Positions 16,219-23,335 of a DNA stretch of 64,000 bases are shown here, in pieces (position 1 is the stretch's first letter; the number at the start of each line of letters is the position of its first letter). The notes below the pieces were generated by a model that was not told the DNA's origin, searched no databases, and saw nothing but the letters and a program-made list of their open reading frames with translations. Position numbers and translations under genes: made by a program. This DNA comes from Flavobacteriaceae bacterium GF1 (GTDB taxonomy: Bacteria; Bacteroidota; Bacteroidia; Flavobacteriales; Flavobacteriaceae): contig WNKP01000004.1 in the NCBI GenBank assembly GCA_009797885.1, positions 1 through 64,000 on the forward strand, written 5' to 3'.

Positions 16219-17004
16219 TTAGTTGTTGCTAAAATAACCTTTCATTATCCCTCGCTGGGAATCCCTAATAAACTGAAGTATCTCATCCCTTTCCGGAGTA
16301 GCTTCCATCTCGGCCTCTATAATTTCCGCAGCTTGGGAATTGTTGTAATTATTTTGATACAGTATTCTGTAAATGTTTTGAATCTCGCGAATCTTGTGGG
16401 ATTCGAACCCCCTCCGTCTTAAGCCAACGGAATTGATTCCAACATAGGAAAGCGGTTCACGGGCCGCTTTTACGAACGGGGGAACATCTTTCCGCACCAA
16501 TGATCCTCCGGTTACAAAGGCATGCCTTCCTACGGATACAAATTGGTGTACGGCCACCATTCCCGCCAATACTACATTTTCACCTACCGTGACATGACCG
16601 GCCAATGTTGAATTATTACTGAAAATACAACCGTCGCCCACCAAACAGTCATGGGCCACATGGCAGTAGGCCATAATTAGGCAATTGTTGCCAATGATTG
16701 TTTTCATACGATCTGAAGTCCCTTTATTGATGGTAGCACATTCCCTAATGGTAGTATTATCCCCAATATGGACGGTGGTTTCCTCGCCTTTGTATTTGAG
16801 ATCCTGTGGTATGGCCGAAATTACGGCTCCAGGATAAATATTACAGTTTTTCCCGATTCGTGCGCCTTCCATGATGGTCACATTCGAACCAATCCAGGTA
16901 CCCTGACCAATGGTTACATTATTATGGATGGTGGTAAATGGCTCAATGACCACATTTTTTGCGATTTTGGCTCCCGGATGGACATATGCCAAAGGTTGGT
17001 TCAT
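16219..17004 (-). CDS. lpxA: UDP-N-acetylglucosamine O-acyltransferase
   Basis: LpxA transfers the first 3-hydroxyacyl chain from ACP to UDP-GlcNAc in lipid A synthesis. The 261-residue protein is mostly hexapeptide repeats (left-handed beta helix, about 1-190). It contains the AYCHVAHDC catalytic histidine region near 118-126, then a helical C-terminal domain. It follows lpxC-fabZ by one base. Confidence 0.96.
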   Translation of the reverse strand: MNQPLAYVHPGAKIAKNVVIEPFTTIHNNVTIGQGTWIGSNVTIMEGARIGKNCNIYPGAVISAIPQDLKYKGEETTVHIGDNTTIRECATINKGTSDRMKTIIGNNCLIMAYCHVAHDCLVGDGCIFSNNSTLAGHVTVGENVVLAGMVAVHQFVSVGRHAFVTGGSLVRKDVPPFVKAAREPLSYVGINSVGLRRRGFESHKIREIQNIYRILYQNNYNNSQAAEIIEAEMEATPERDEILQFIRDSQRGIMKGYFSNN

Positions 17005-17005
17005 G

Positions 17006-18412
17006 CTAATTTCCTTTTACTTTTGTTATTTGTGCCATTATTTCCGCTTCGGAAACCAATTTACCGTTTGCGTAAGCCCGTGCCTGCATCTGACATATTC
17101 CCCGTCTTATGGGGGACAATAGGTCCAATTTGAATATTAGCGTATCTCCTGGAACCACCTGATGTTTATACCTAACATTGTCAATTTTCAAAAGATAGGT
17201 CAGATAATTTTCCGGATCGGGCACCGTGCTCAGTACCAATATCCCTCCGGTCTGTGCCATAGCCTCAATCTGAAGTACTCCGGGCATCACGGGAGCTCCG
17301 GGAAAATGCCCCACAAAAAACGGTTCGTTCATGGTCACGTTCTTCATGCCAATGACATGCTCCTCTGACAGTTCCAAAATTTTATCGACCAATAAAAAAG
17401 GAGGGCGATGGGGAAGCATTTCCATAATTTGGTTGATGTCCTTTACGGGGGGAGCGTGCAAATCCACATCGGGAACATAATTTCTACGTTCCTGCTTTAT
17501 AATTTTTTGAAGCTTTTTGGCAAATTGGGTATTCACAAAATGCCCCGGCTTATTGGCAATGACCTTTCCCCGTATCCGTGTACCTGTTAGGGCCAAATCC
17601 CCTACGACATCCAAAAGCTTGTGCCTGGCCGCTTCATTGGGCTGGTGCAGCGTAAGGTTATCCAATATCCCATTGGGTTTTACGGAGAGCTTTTTCTTGT
17701 CAAATGCCTTTTCCAATTTTTTCATGGTAGATTCGGAAATTTCCTTGTCCACATACACAATGGCATTGTTTAAATCGCCTCCTTTTATGAGGCCATGCTC
17801 CAACAGCATTTCCAGCTCATGCAAAAAACTAAAAGTTCTAGCACTGGCAATCTCGGATTTGAAATCCGACATATGTTCCAGGGTGGCATTTTGTGTCCCC
17901 AGGACTTTGGTGCCAAAATCCACCATCGTTGTTACCTGATATTCCTCGGCGGGGATTATGGTAATCTCACTATTTGTGGCTTCGTCCTTATAAGAGATAA
18001 CGTCCTTTACCACATATTCATCCCGATCACCTTCCTGTTCCACAATTCCGGCTTCTTCCAGGGCTTCCACAAAAAAACGGGACGAGCCGTCCATAATGGG
18101 AGGTTCCGGGGCATCCAGTTCAATAAGTACATTATCGATGTCCATTCCGACCAAAGCGGCCAAAACATGTTCGGAGGTTTGAATCTTTACGCCGTTCTTC
18201 TCCAAATTGGTCCCCCGTTGGGTGTTCACCACATAGGAAGCATTGGCTTCTATGACCGGCTCACCTTCCAAGTCCACCCTTTTAAAAGCAAAACCGTGAT
18301 TTTCCTTTGCAGGGACAAAGGTCATGGTCACATCTTCTCCTGTATGCAGACCTACACCTTTTAAAGTAACTGACTTAGCAATGGTTTTTTGCTTAGTGCT
18401 GTTGGCTTTCAT
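17006..18412 (-). CDS. lpxC-fabZ: Fused UDP-3-O-acyl-GlcNAc deacetylase / 3-hydroxyacyl-ACP dehydratase
   Basis: A 468-residue fusion typical of Bacteroidota. The LpxC domain (about 1-300) has KGVGLHTGE near the start and the zinc-binding SEHVLAALVGM segment. The FabZ domain (about 315-468) has LPHRPPFLLVD and the active-site GHFPGAPVMPG. It couples the committed step of lipid A synthesis to fatty acid dehydration. I use the ATG at 18412 (MKANSTKQK). The longer frame from 18499 runs inside lpxD. The start overlaps the lpxD 3' end by 20 bases. Confidence 0.96.
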   Translation of the reverse strand: MKANSTKQKTIAKSVTLKGVGLHTGEDVTMTFVPAKENHGFAFKRVDLEGEPVIEANASYVVNTQRGTNLEKNGVKIQTSEHVLAALVGMDIDNVLIELDAPEPPIMDGSSRFFVEALEEAGIVEQEGDRDEYVVKDVISYKDEATNSEITIIPAEEYQVTTMVDFGTKVLGTQNATLEHMSDFKSEIASARTFSFLHELEMLLEHGLIKGGDLNNAIVYVDKEISESTMKKLEKAFDKKKLSVKPNGILDNLTLHQPNEAARHKLLDVVGDLALTGTRIRGKVIANKPGHFVNTQFAKKLQKIIKQERRNYVPDVDLHAPPVKDINQIMEMLPHRPPFLLVDKILELSEEHVIGMKNVTMNEPFFVGHFPGAPVMPGVLQIEAMAQTGGILVLSTVPDPENYLTYLLKIDNVRYKHQVVPGDTLIFKLDLLSPIRRGICQMQARAYANGKLVSEAEIMAQITKVKGN

Positions 18413-19430
18413 GGTTGAATTTCTTTTCCAGTTCGTTAACTTGATTGATGATCTTTGGTAAGTTCTTAAAATGAACATAGGATTTGTTGTAATCCCCATA
18501 GTTCAGCGCAGGAGAACCCTGCAGTACTTCATCATCCTTGATATTTCTTCCTATACCGGACTGTGCCTGAATTTTTACCCTGTCCCCAATGGTAATATGC
18601 CCAACAATACCCACCTGGCCACCAATAAGGCAATACTTGCCAATTTTGGTGGACCCCGCAATTCCCGTTTGGGCCGCAATGGCGGTGTGTTCCCCAATTT
18701 CAACATTGTGGGCTATCTGTATCTGATTATCCAGTTTTACCCCTTTCCTGAGTACGGTTGACCCCAAGGTGGCCCTATCTATGGTGGTTCCGGCGCCAAC
18801 ATCAACATTGTCCTCCAAAATCACATTGCCGGTTTGTGGTACCTTGCTGTACTCACCATTGGTATTGGGTGTAAATCCAAAACCATCGGCACCGATAATC
18901 GCCCCACTGTGGATCACACAGTCATTGCCAATAATCGATTCCGAATAAATCTTGGCTCCTGCAAAAATGACGCAGTCGTTGCCTATGGTCACATTGTCCC
19001 CAATATATACATTGGGATAAACCTTTACATTGTTACCAATCTCCACATTATCGCCCAAATATGAAAACGCACCCAAATAAAAAGCTTCCCCATATTTGGC
19101 GGATTCCGAAACAAAGGAGGGTTTTTCAATCCCAACCTTGTTATTCTTTACCTGATTGTAGTATTCCAACAATTTGGAAAAGGACTTATAGGCATCATCT
19201 ACCTTGATCAAAGTAGTGGTCAGTTCCTGTTCCGGAACAAAATCCTTGTTCACAATAGTTATGGATGCCTGGGTCGTGTAGATGTACGAAGTATACTTCG
19301 GGTTTGCGAGAAATGTAAGACTACCGTCCACTCCCTCTTCAATTTTGGAGAGTTTATGAACCATGATTTGGGGATTGCCTTCAATTTCTCCTCCAAGAAT
19401 TCCGGCAATTTGGGCAGCTGTAAACTTCAT
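18393..19430 (-). CDS. lpxD: UDP-3-O-(3-hydroxyacyl)glucosamine N-acyltransferase
   Basis: LpxD adds the second 3-hydroxyacyl chain to UDP-acylglucosamine. The start at MKFTAAQIAGILGG (19430) matches the family; the longer frame from 19478 overlaps the HD gene. The 345-residue protein has the N-terminal uridine-binding domain (about 1-100), hexapeptide beta helix (about 105-290) with IAHNVEIGEH containing the catalytic His, and a C-terminal helix. This is the canonical copy, being adjacent to lpxC and lpxA. Confidence 0.95.
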   Translation of the reverse strand: MKFTAAQIAGILGGEIEGNPQIMVHKLSKIEEGVDGSLTFLANPKYTSYIYTTQASITIVNKDFVPEQELTTTLIKVDDAYKSFSKLLEYYNQVKNNKVGIEKPSFVSESAKYGEAFYLGAFSYLGDNVEIGNNVKVYPNVYIGDNVTIGNDCVIFAGAKIYSESIIGNDCVIHSGAIIGADGFGFTPNTNGEYSKVPQTGNVILEDNVDVGAGTTIDRATLGSTVLRKGVKLDNQIQIAHNVEIGEHTAIAAQTGIAGSTKIGKYCLIGGQVGIVGHITIGDRVKIQAQSGIGRNIKDDEVLQGSPALNYGDYNKSYVHFKNLPKIINQVNELEKKFNHESQQH

Positions 19431-19453
19431 TGCGGCAAAAGTAAGAAAATTTG

Positions 19454-20677
19454 TCAAACGCTTGCCTTGGGGTAACAAACATAGTATTTCACCACTTTGT
19501 TCGAGAGTGACCCAAGATTGAAATGATCCGAAGCCCTTGCTACATCGATCAGCTTTCCACTTTTGGTCAAAATATGGATGTTCTGATCTTTGGCATTATA
19601 GGCCTGATTGCTGATTTCCCCTTCAAAAACATAATACTCCAATTCCGCCTCCCCAATACCATAATTCATTTTGGTCCAGGCTCTCCGTTGTTCCAGTTTT
19701 ACCTTATTATAGGGCTTGTCCTTGATCTTTATTTTCAAAAGGTTCCGGTGTAAAAGGCGTTTTGATAGATCGGAAAGGATAAAATCATCGTGGTATTGCC
19801 ATTCTTTTAGGGCGGAAATCACATCCACATCGTCCAATTCCGAAAAGCACGCTAGATTTCCCCTATCAAAATCCGTTACTTCTTGCTGCAAAAATCCTAT
19901 AAACGCCCCCGAACCCTTTAGGGATTTGCCTTCCTTCAATACATGTTTGGCCCTTTTTATCAGTTTTATCAACAAAGCCTCCGCAACCAGACTCGTTTTA
20001 TGCAGGTATACCTGCCAATACATAAACCTGCGCGCCATTAAGAATTTCTCCACGGAATAGAGTCCCTTTTCCTCCACGACCAATTCGTTATTGGCCACAT
20101 TCAACATCGTGATCAAGCGGTCCGAGCTAATGTTCCCTTCGGTTACTCCCGTATAAAAGCTGTCCCGCTTCAGGTAATCCAACCGATCCATATCCAGTTG
20201 GCTGGATACCAATTGGTTCAGGTATTTTTTGGGATGCTCCCCTTTAAAAATTTGCAGGGCCACTTCCAGTTCCCCTCCAAATTCCCCGTTCAACTCTTCC
20301 ATGAACAACAGGGAAATCTGCTCGTGACTGCTATTGGGGATCAGGGAATGTTCCAGGGCGTGGGAAAAAGGGCCATGTCCAATATCGTGCAATAAAATGG
20401 CACAGAACAGTCCATTTTCCTCCTCAGGGGTAATCTCCACATGCTTGTACCGCAAAATCTGTACGGCCTTCTGCATTAAATGCATACAGCCCAGGGCATG
20501 GTGAAAACGCGTATGGTGCGCCCCGGGATAGACCAAGTAGGAAAGCCCCATTTGGGAAATCCTCCGCAAGCGCTGAAAATAGGGGTGCCCAATTAATTTA
20601 AAAATCAATTCACCGGGTGTCCCAATAAATCCATATATGGGATCGTTAAATATTTTAAGCTTGTTGGTCTGTGACAA
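19454..20677 (-). CDS. HD-domain phosphohydrolase
   Basis: A 407-residue HD-superfamily protein related to dGTPase/SAMHD1-type enzymes. The metal-binding set is visible: HHTRFHHALGC near 53-63 (first His), then LLHDIGHGPFSHALEH near 93-108. It commonly lies next to lpxD in flavobacteria. The nucleotide substrate is unproven. It is divergent from porX with only 35 bases between the starts, so they share a promoter region. Confidence 0.9.
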   Translation of the reverse strand: MSQTNKLKIFNDPIYGFIGTPGELIFKLIGHPYFQRLRRISQMGLSYLVYPGAHHTRFHHALGCMHLMQKAVQILRYKHVEITPEEENGLFCAILLHDIGHGPFSHALEHSLIPNSSHEQISLLFMEELNGEFGGELEVALQIFKGEHPKKYLNQLVSSQLDMDRLDYLKRDSFYTGVTEGNISSDRLITMLNVANNELVVEEKGLYSVEKFLMARRFMYWQVYLHKTSLVAEALLIKLIKRAKHVLKEGKSLKGSGAFIGFLQQEVTDFDRGNLACFSELDDVDVISALKEWQYHDDFILSDLSKRLLHRNLLKIKIKDKPYNKVKLEQRRAWTKMNYGIGEAELEYYVFEGEISNQAYNAKDQNIHILTKSGKLIDVARASDHFNLGSLSNKVVKYYVCYPKASV

Positions 20678-20712
20678 TAGGCTTATTTTGAAGACGCAAA
20701 GATAGCACTATA

Positions 20713-22263
20713 ATGAGCATGAAAAAGATATCCATTCTATGGGTCGATGATGAAGTTGACCTTTTAAAGCCACACATCCTTTTTTTGGAAAACAAAGGCT
20801 ATGGACTGACCACCGTTCAAAGTGGGCAGGAAGCTTTGGACGAAGTAGATCGCCAACGTTTTGATATTGTCTTTTTGGATGAGAATATGCCCGGGCTTTC
20901 CGGTCTGGACACCCTGGGTGAAATCAAACAACGGGAAGCCTCCCTGCCCGTGGTCATGATCACCAAGAGTGAGGAGGAATACATTATGGAAGAGGCCATT
21001 GGCAGTAAAATTGCGGACTATTTAATCAAGCCTGTCAATCCCAATCAAATCCTGCTTTCCCTAAAAAAGAATTTGGACCATTCCCGACTGGTATCCGAAC
21101 GGACTACGGCCAATTACCAACAAGAATTCCGGAAGATTGCCATGGACCTTTCCATGGTCAATTGTTGTGAAGAGTGGGCGGAACTGTACCAAAAATTAAT
21201 TTTTTGGGAATTGCAATTGGAGGAAATCGAGGATCAGAGCATGTTCGAAATATTGGAATCCCAAAAAGTGGAGGCCAATTCGCAGTTCAGCAAATTTGTG
21301 GATAAAAGGTACCGTTCCTGGTTCGAGGAGGATGATGGACCCGTACTTTCCCATATGTTATTTAAAAAGTGGGTGGTTCCAGAGCTAAAGGGTTCCAAAA
21401 CACTTTTTGTGGTCATTGACAATCTGCGGTACGATCAATGGCTCGCTTTTGAGGACACGGTTTCCAATTTTTACCGAAAGAAAACGGAGCGCGCCTATTT
21501 TAGCATCCTGCCCACGGCAACCCAGTATGCCCGTAATGCCATCTTTTCGGGACTGACCCCTTTGGAGATGGAAAAACGGCATCGCGAATGGTGGAAAAAC
21601 GATACCGATGAGGGTGGAAAAAACCTTTATGAAGCCGAGTTCCTGGGCGCACAACTTAAACGGTTGGGGCTGGACCTAAAGTGGGAATACCATAAAATAA
21701 GTAGCCTGAAGCAGGGAAAACAGTTGGCACAGAACTTTAACTCCCAAAAGGACAATGACCTAACCGCCATTGTATACAATTTTGTGGATATGCTGTCCCA
21801 TTCCAAAACGGAAATGGAGGTGATTCGGGAACTGGCCAGTAACGATAAGGCCTATCGGTCCTTGACCCTTAGTTGGTTCAAAAACTCCCCTTTACTGGAA
21901 ATCATCCAAAAGGCCCAAGCCCTGGGAATGAAACTTATCATTACCACCGATCACGGCACCATAAACGTAAAACAGCCGTCGAAGGTCATTGGCGATAGGG
22001 ATACCAGCCTTAATCTGCGCTACAAAACGGGGCGGAGCCTAAGTTATAATGAAAAAGAGGTGCTGGCCGCCAAAGAACCCGCCAAGGTGCATTTACCCAA
22101 TATTAATGTGAGCAGCTCCTATATTTTTGCCAAAAACGATCTGTTCTTTGCCTACCCCAACAATTACAACCACTACGTAAGCTATTATCGAAATACGTAC
22201 CAACATGGAGGTATAAGTCTGGAGGAAATGATCATCCCCTTTGTGGTTTTGGAGGTGAAATAG
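20713..22263 (+). CDS. porX: Response regulator with PglZ domain, PorX
   Basis: A 516-residue two-domain regulator of type IX secretion and gliding in Bacteroidota. The receiver domain (about 1-125) has the acidic pair DDE at 12-14, the phosphorylation site Asp56 in FLDENMPG, and a Lys in LIKPV. The C-terminal half (about 200-515) is an alkaline-phosphatase-like PglZ domain, with VIDNLRYDQW and TTDHGT metal-binding segments. The start could also be the ATG two codons later (MKKISILWVDDE). It is not part of a BREX cluster. Confidence 0.93.
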   Translation: MSMKKISILWVDDEVDLLKPHILFLENKGYGLTTVQSGQEALDEVDRQRFDIVFLDENMPGLSGLDTLGEIKQREASLPVVMITKSEEEYIMEEAIGSKIADYLIKPVNPNQILLSLKKNLDHSRLVSERTTANYQQEFRKIAMDLSMVNCCEEWAELYQKLIFWELQLEEIEDQSMFEILESQKVEANSQFSKFVDKRYRSWFEEDDGPVLSHMLFKKWVVPELKGSKTLFVVIDNLRYDQWLAFEDTVSNFYRKKTERAYFSILPTATQYARNAIFSGLTPLEMEKRHREWWKNDTDEGGKNLYEAEFLGAQLKRLGLDLKWEYHKISSLKQGKQLAQNFNSQKDNDLTAIVYNFVDMLSHSKTEMEVIRELASNDKAYRSLTLSWFKNSPLLEIIQKAQALGMKLIITTDHGTINVKQPSKVIGDRDTSLNLRYKTGRSLSYNEKEVLAAKEPAKVHLPNINVSSSYIFAKNDLFFAYPNNYNHYVSYYRNTYQHGGISLEEMIIPFVVLEVK

Positions 22264-22321
22264 GTCTTTTTAAATTACTGTTCTTAACTAAGGACTAGAT
22301 AAATGTATTGTAATATATTAA

Positions 22322-22353
22322 AATCCAGTTCTCCATGTAATGAGAACTGGATT
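22322..22353. terminator. Bidirectional hairpin between porX and the peptide operon
   Basis: A perfect 12-bp stem, AATCCAGTTCTC/GAGAACTGGATT, with an 8-base loop lies between two convergent units: 59 bases past the porX stop and 27 bases past the stop of the small ORF at 22380. On the minus strand the stem is followed by TTAATATATT, a weak U-rich tract. Confidence 0.7.
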
Positions 22354-22379
22354 CTATATCATCTAAAAGGCACTCAAAT

Positions 22380-22520
22380 TTAGAAGCTGATCAGACTTTC
22401 GGGATGCATAAGAAAAGAGTCTTTCCCAATTTCATAGAACAGACTAATTAAAAACACTACTATAAAAAGTGCACAGAAAAAAATTCCAATTAATCTATTT
22501 TCTTTGCTTTCAGTTTTCAT
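22380..22520 (-). CDS. 46-residue membrane peptide, candidate immunity protein
   Basis: A short unlisted ORF, MKTESKENRL then one hydrophobic helix (about 10-29), then FYEIGKDSFLMHPESLISF. There is no Gly-Gly leader. Its tail GKDSFLMHPESLI almost copies GKDSYELHPESLI at the end of the bacteriocin-like peptide encoded just upstream. Small one-helix membrane proteins next to class II bacteriocin genes are often immunity proteins, hence the suggestion. It could instead be a degenerate or leaderless duplicate of the peptide. It is the last gene before the operon terminator. Confidence 0.6.
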   Translation of the reverse strand: MKTESKENRLIGIFFCALFIVVFLISLFYEIGKDSFLMHPESLISF

Positions 22521-22543
22521 AACCTTTTGAATTATCGTTAACA

Positions 22544-22702
22544 CTAGATTAAACTTTCAGGGTGTAATTCGTATGAATCTTTTCCTAATTGATAAAAGAA
22601 ACTAGTCACTGAAATCGCTGCTGCAATAGCCCAATGACCGCCATCAATACTCTTCAAATCGTTTCTAGAAATCTCTTCAATACTATTTTCATGTGGTTTC
22701 AT
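22544..22702 (-). CDS. Double-glycine leader peptide, bacteriocin-like (peptide 1)
   Basis: A 52-residue precursor starting MKPHENSIEE. The leader ends ISRNDLKSIDGG, with Ile-15, Ile-12, Leu-7 and Ile-4 all at the positions recognised by C39 peptidases. The predicted mature part is 30 residues, begins HWAIAAAIS, is hydrophobic with an AxxxA motif, and ends GKDSYELHPESLI. A longer frame from 22756 adds 18 atypical residues. Substrate processing by the ABC exporter at 23336-25513 is inferred from motif and linkage. Confidence 0.75.
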   Translation of the reverse strand: MKPHENSIEEISRNDLKSIDGGHWAIAAAISVTSFFYQLGKDSYELHPESLI

Positions 22703-22724
22703 AAAGATAAAAATTTTAAAATTA

Positions 22725-22886
22725 TTATAAATAAAAGTCAAAAAAACCTCCCCCATCTTTCATATACTCTATTCTTCTACCTAAAAAAAATGCCCCTACT
22801 GCAAAGCCAATTAATCCACCTCCATTGGTGTGATTCAAGTCTTCTTCAGTCAATTCTGTGACATTTAATGATTTCAAATTATTCAT
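22725..22886 (-). CDS. Double-glycine leader peptide, bacteriocin-like (peptide 2)
   Basis: A 53-residue precursor starting MNNLKSLNVTEL. The leader ends LTEEDLNHTNGG, with Val-15, Leu-12 and Leu-7 as expected but Thr at -4. The predicted mature peptide is 30 residues, begins GLIGFAVGAFFLG (contains a GxxxG motif), and has a second Gly run, KDGGGFF, near the end. The ORF is too short for routine calling. It lies 22 bases upstream of peptide 1 on the same strand. A two-peptide bacteriocin is one possibility; a signalling peptide is another. Confidence 0.7.
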   Translation of the reverse strand: MNNLKSLNVTELTEEDLNHTNGGGLIGFAVGAFFLGRRIEYMKDGGGFFDFYL

Positions 22887-22976
22887 TGTTTGATATTTTT
22901 TGGATTAAACATTCATTTTACACCAAAACCAGAAATTCTGTTGCGCGCTGTTTTGATGCTTTGGTAAAGATGGACA

Positions 22977-23003
22977 ATGACACTCTCATTTTTTGAGAGT
23001 CAT
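22977..23003. repeat. Hairpin between the HTH gene and the peptide genes
   Basis: An inverted repeat with arms ATGA..CTCTCA and TGAGAG..TCAT and a T-rich loop lies in the 130-base gap before peptide 2. It has no clear U-tract on the minus strand, so it may be a processing or attenuation site that sets the ratio of peptide to exporter transcripts. I could not identify a convincing separate promoter in the gap. Confidence 0.4.
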
Positions 23004-23016
23004 GGGGCCACAACTG

Positions 23017-23328
23017 TTAAAATTTCATCAATCTTTCAATAGTTTCAAAACCAAACCCACCGGTGAGGTCACGTTGGGCACCCTCATCCAAACTTTCCAT
23101 AAAAAAGCCGCATTTAAATTCCGTAGGCTCCGAATACGCATAACTCTGTTGGACCACATCATAATACACCGGGGCGTTCAATTCCTTCATCGTTTCGATC
23201 ATCCGAAACACGGTGGCTTCGGACACTTCAAGACATTCGGCCAATTTTTTGGGTTTTCCCGTTGCCCTTAACCGTATCAATCGGTCCACACGTTCCAAGA
23301 GGGCTATCTGTTTTGTTAATTGTCGCAT
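23017..23328 (-). CDS. Small HTH protein with C-terminal Gly-Gly motif
   Basis: A 103-residue protein. Residues about 7-50 form a DeoR/YafY-like winged HTH (LLERVDRLIRL, then PKKLAECLEVSEATVFRMIE). The C-terminal part ends MESLDEGAQRDLTGG at 77-91, followed by the 12-residue tail FGFETIERLMKF. This segment has hydrophobic residues at -4, -12 and -15 relative to GG, as in exported peptide leaders, but Gln at -7. It lies 7 bases after the C39 exporter gene, so it may be both regulator and exporter substrate. That is inference; alternatively it is only a local regulator. Confidence 0.75.
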   Translation of the reverse strand: MRQLTKQIALLERVDRLIRLRATGKPKKLAECLEVSEATVFRMIETMKELNAPVYYDVVQQSYAYSEPTEFKCGFFMESLDEGAQRDLTGGFGFETIERLMKF

Positions 23329-23335
23329 AGCATGT

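Noticed and set aside
20713-22263. PglZ domain as part of a BREX or other phage defence system
   Set aside because: The receiver-PglZ fusion is the PorX architecture, and no brx or pglX genes are nearby.
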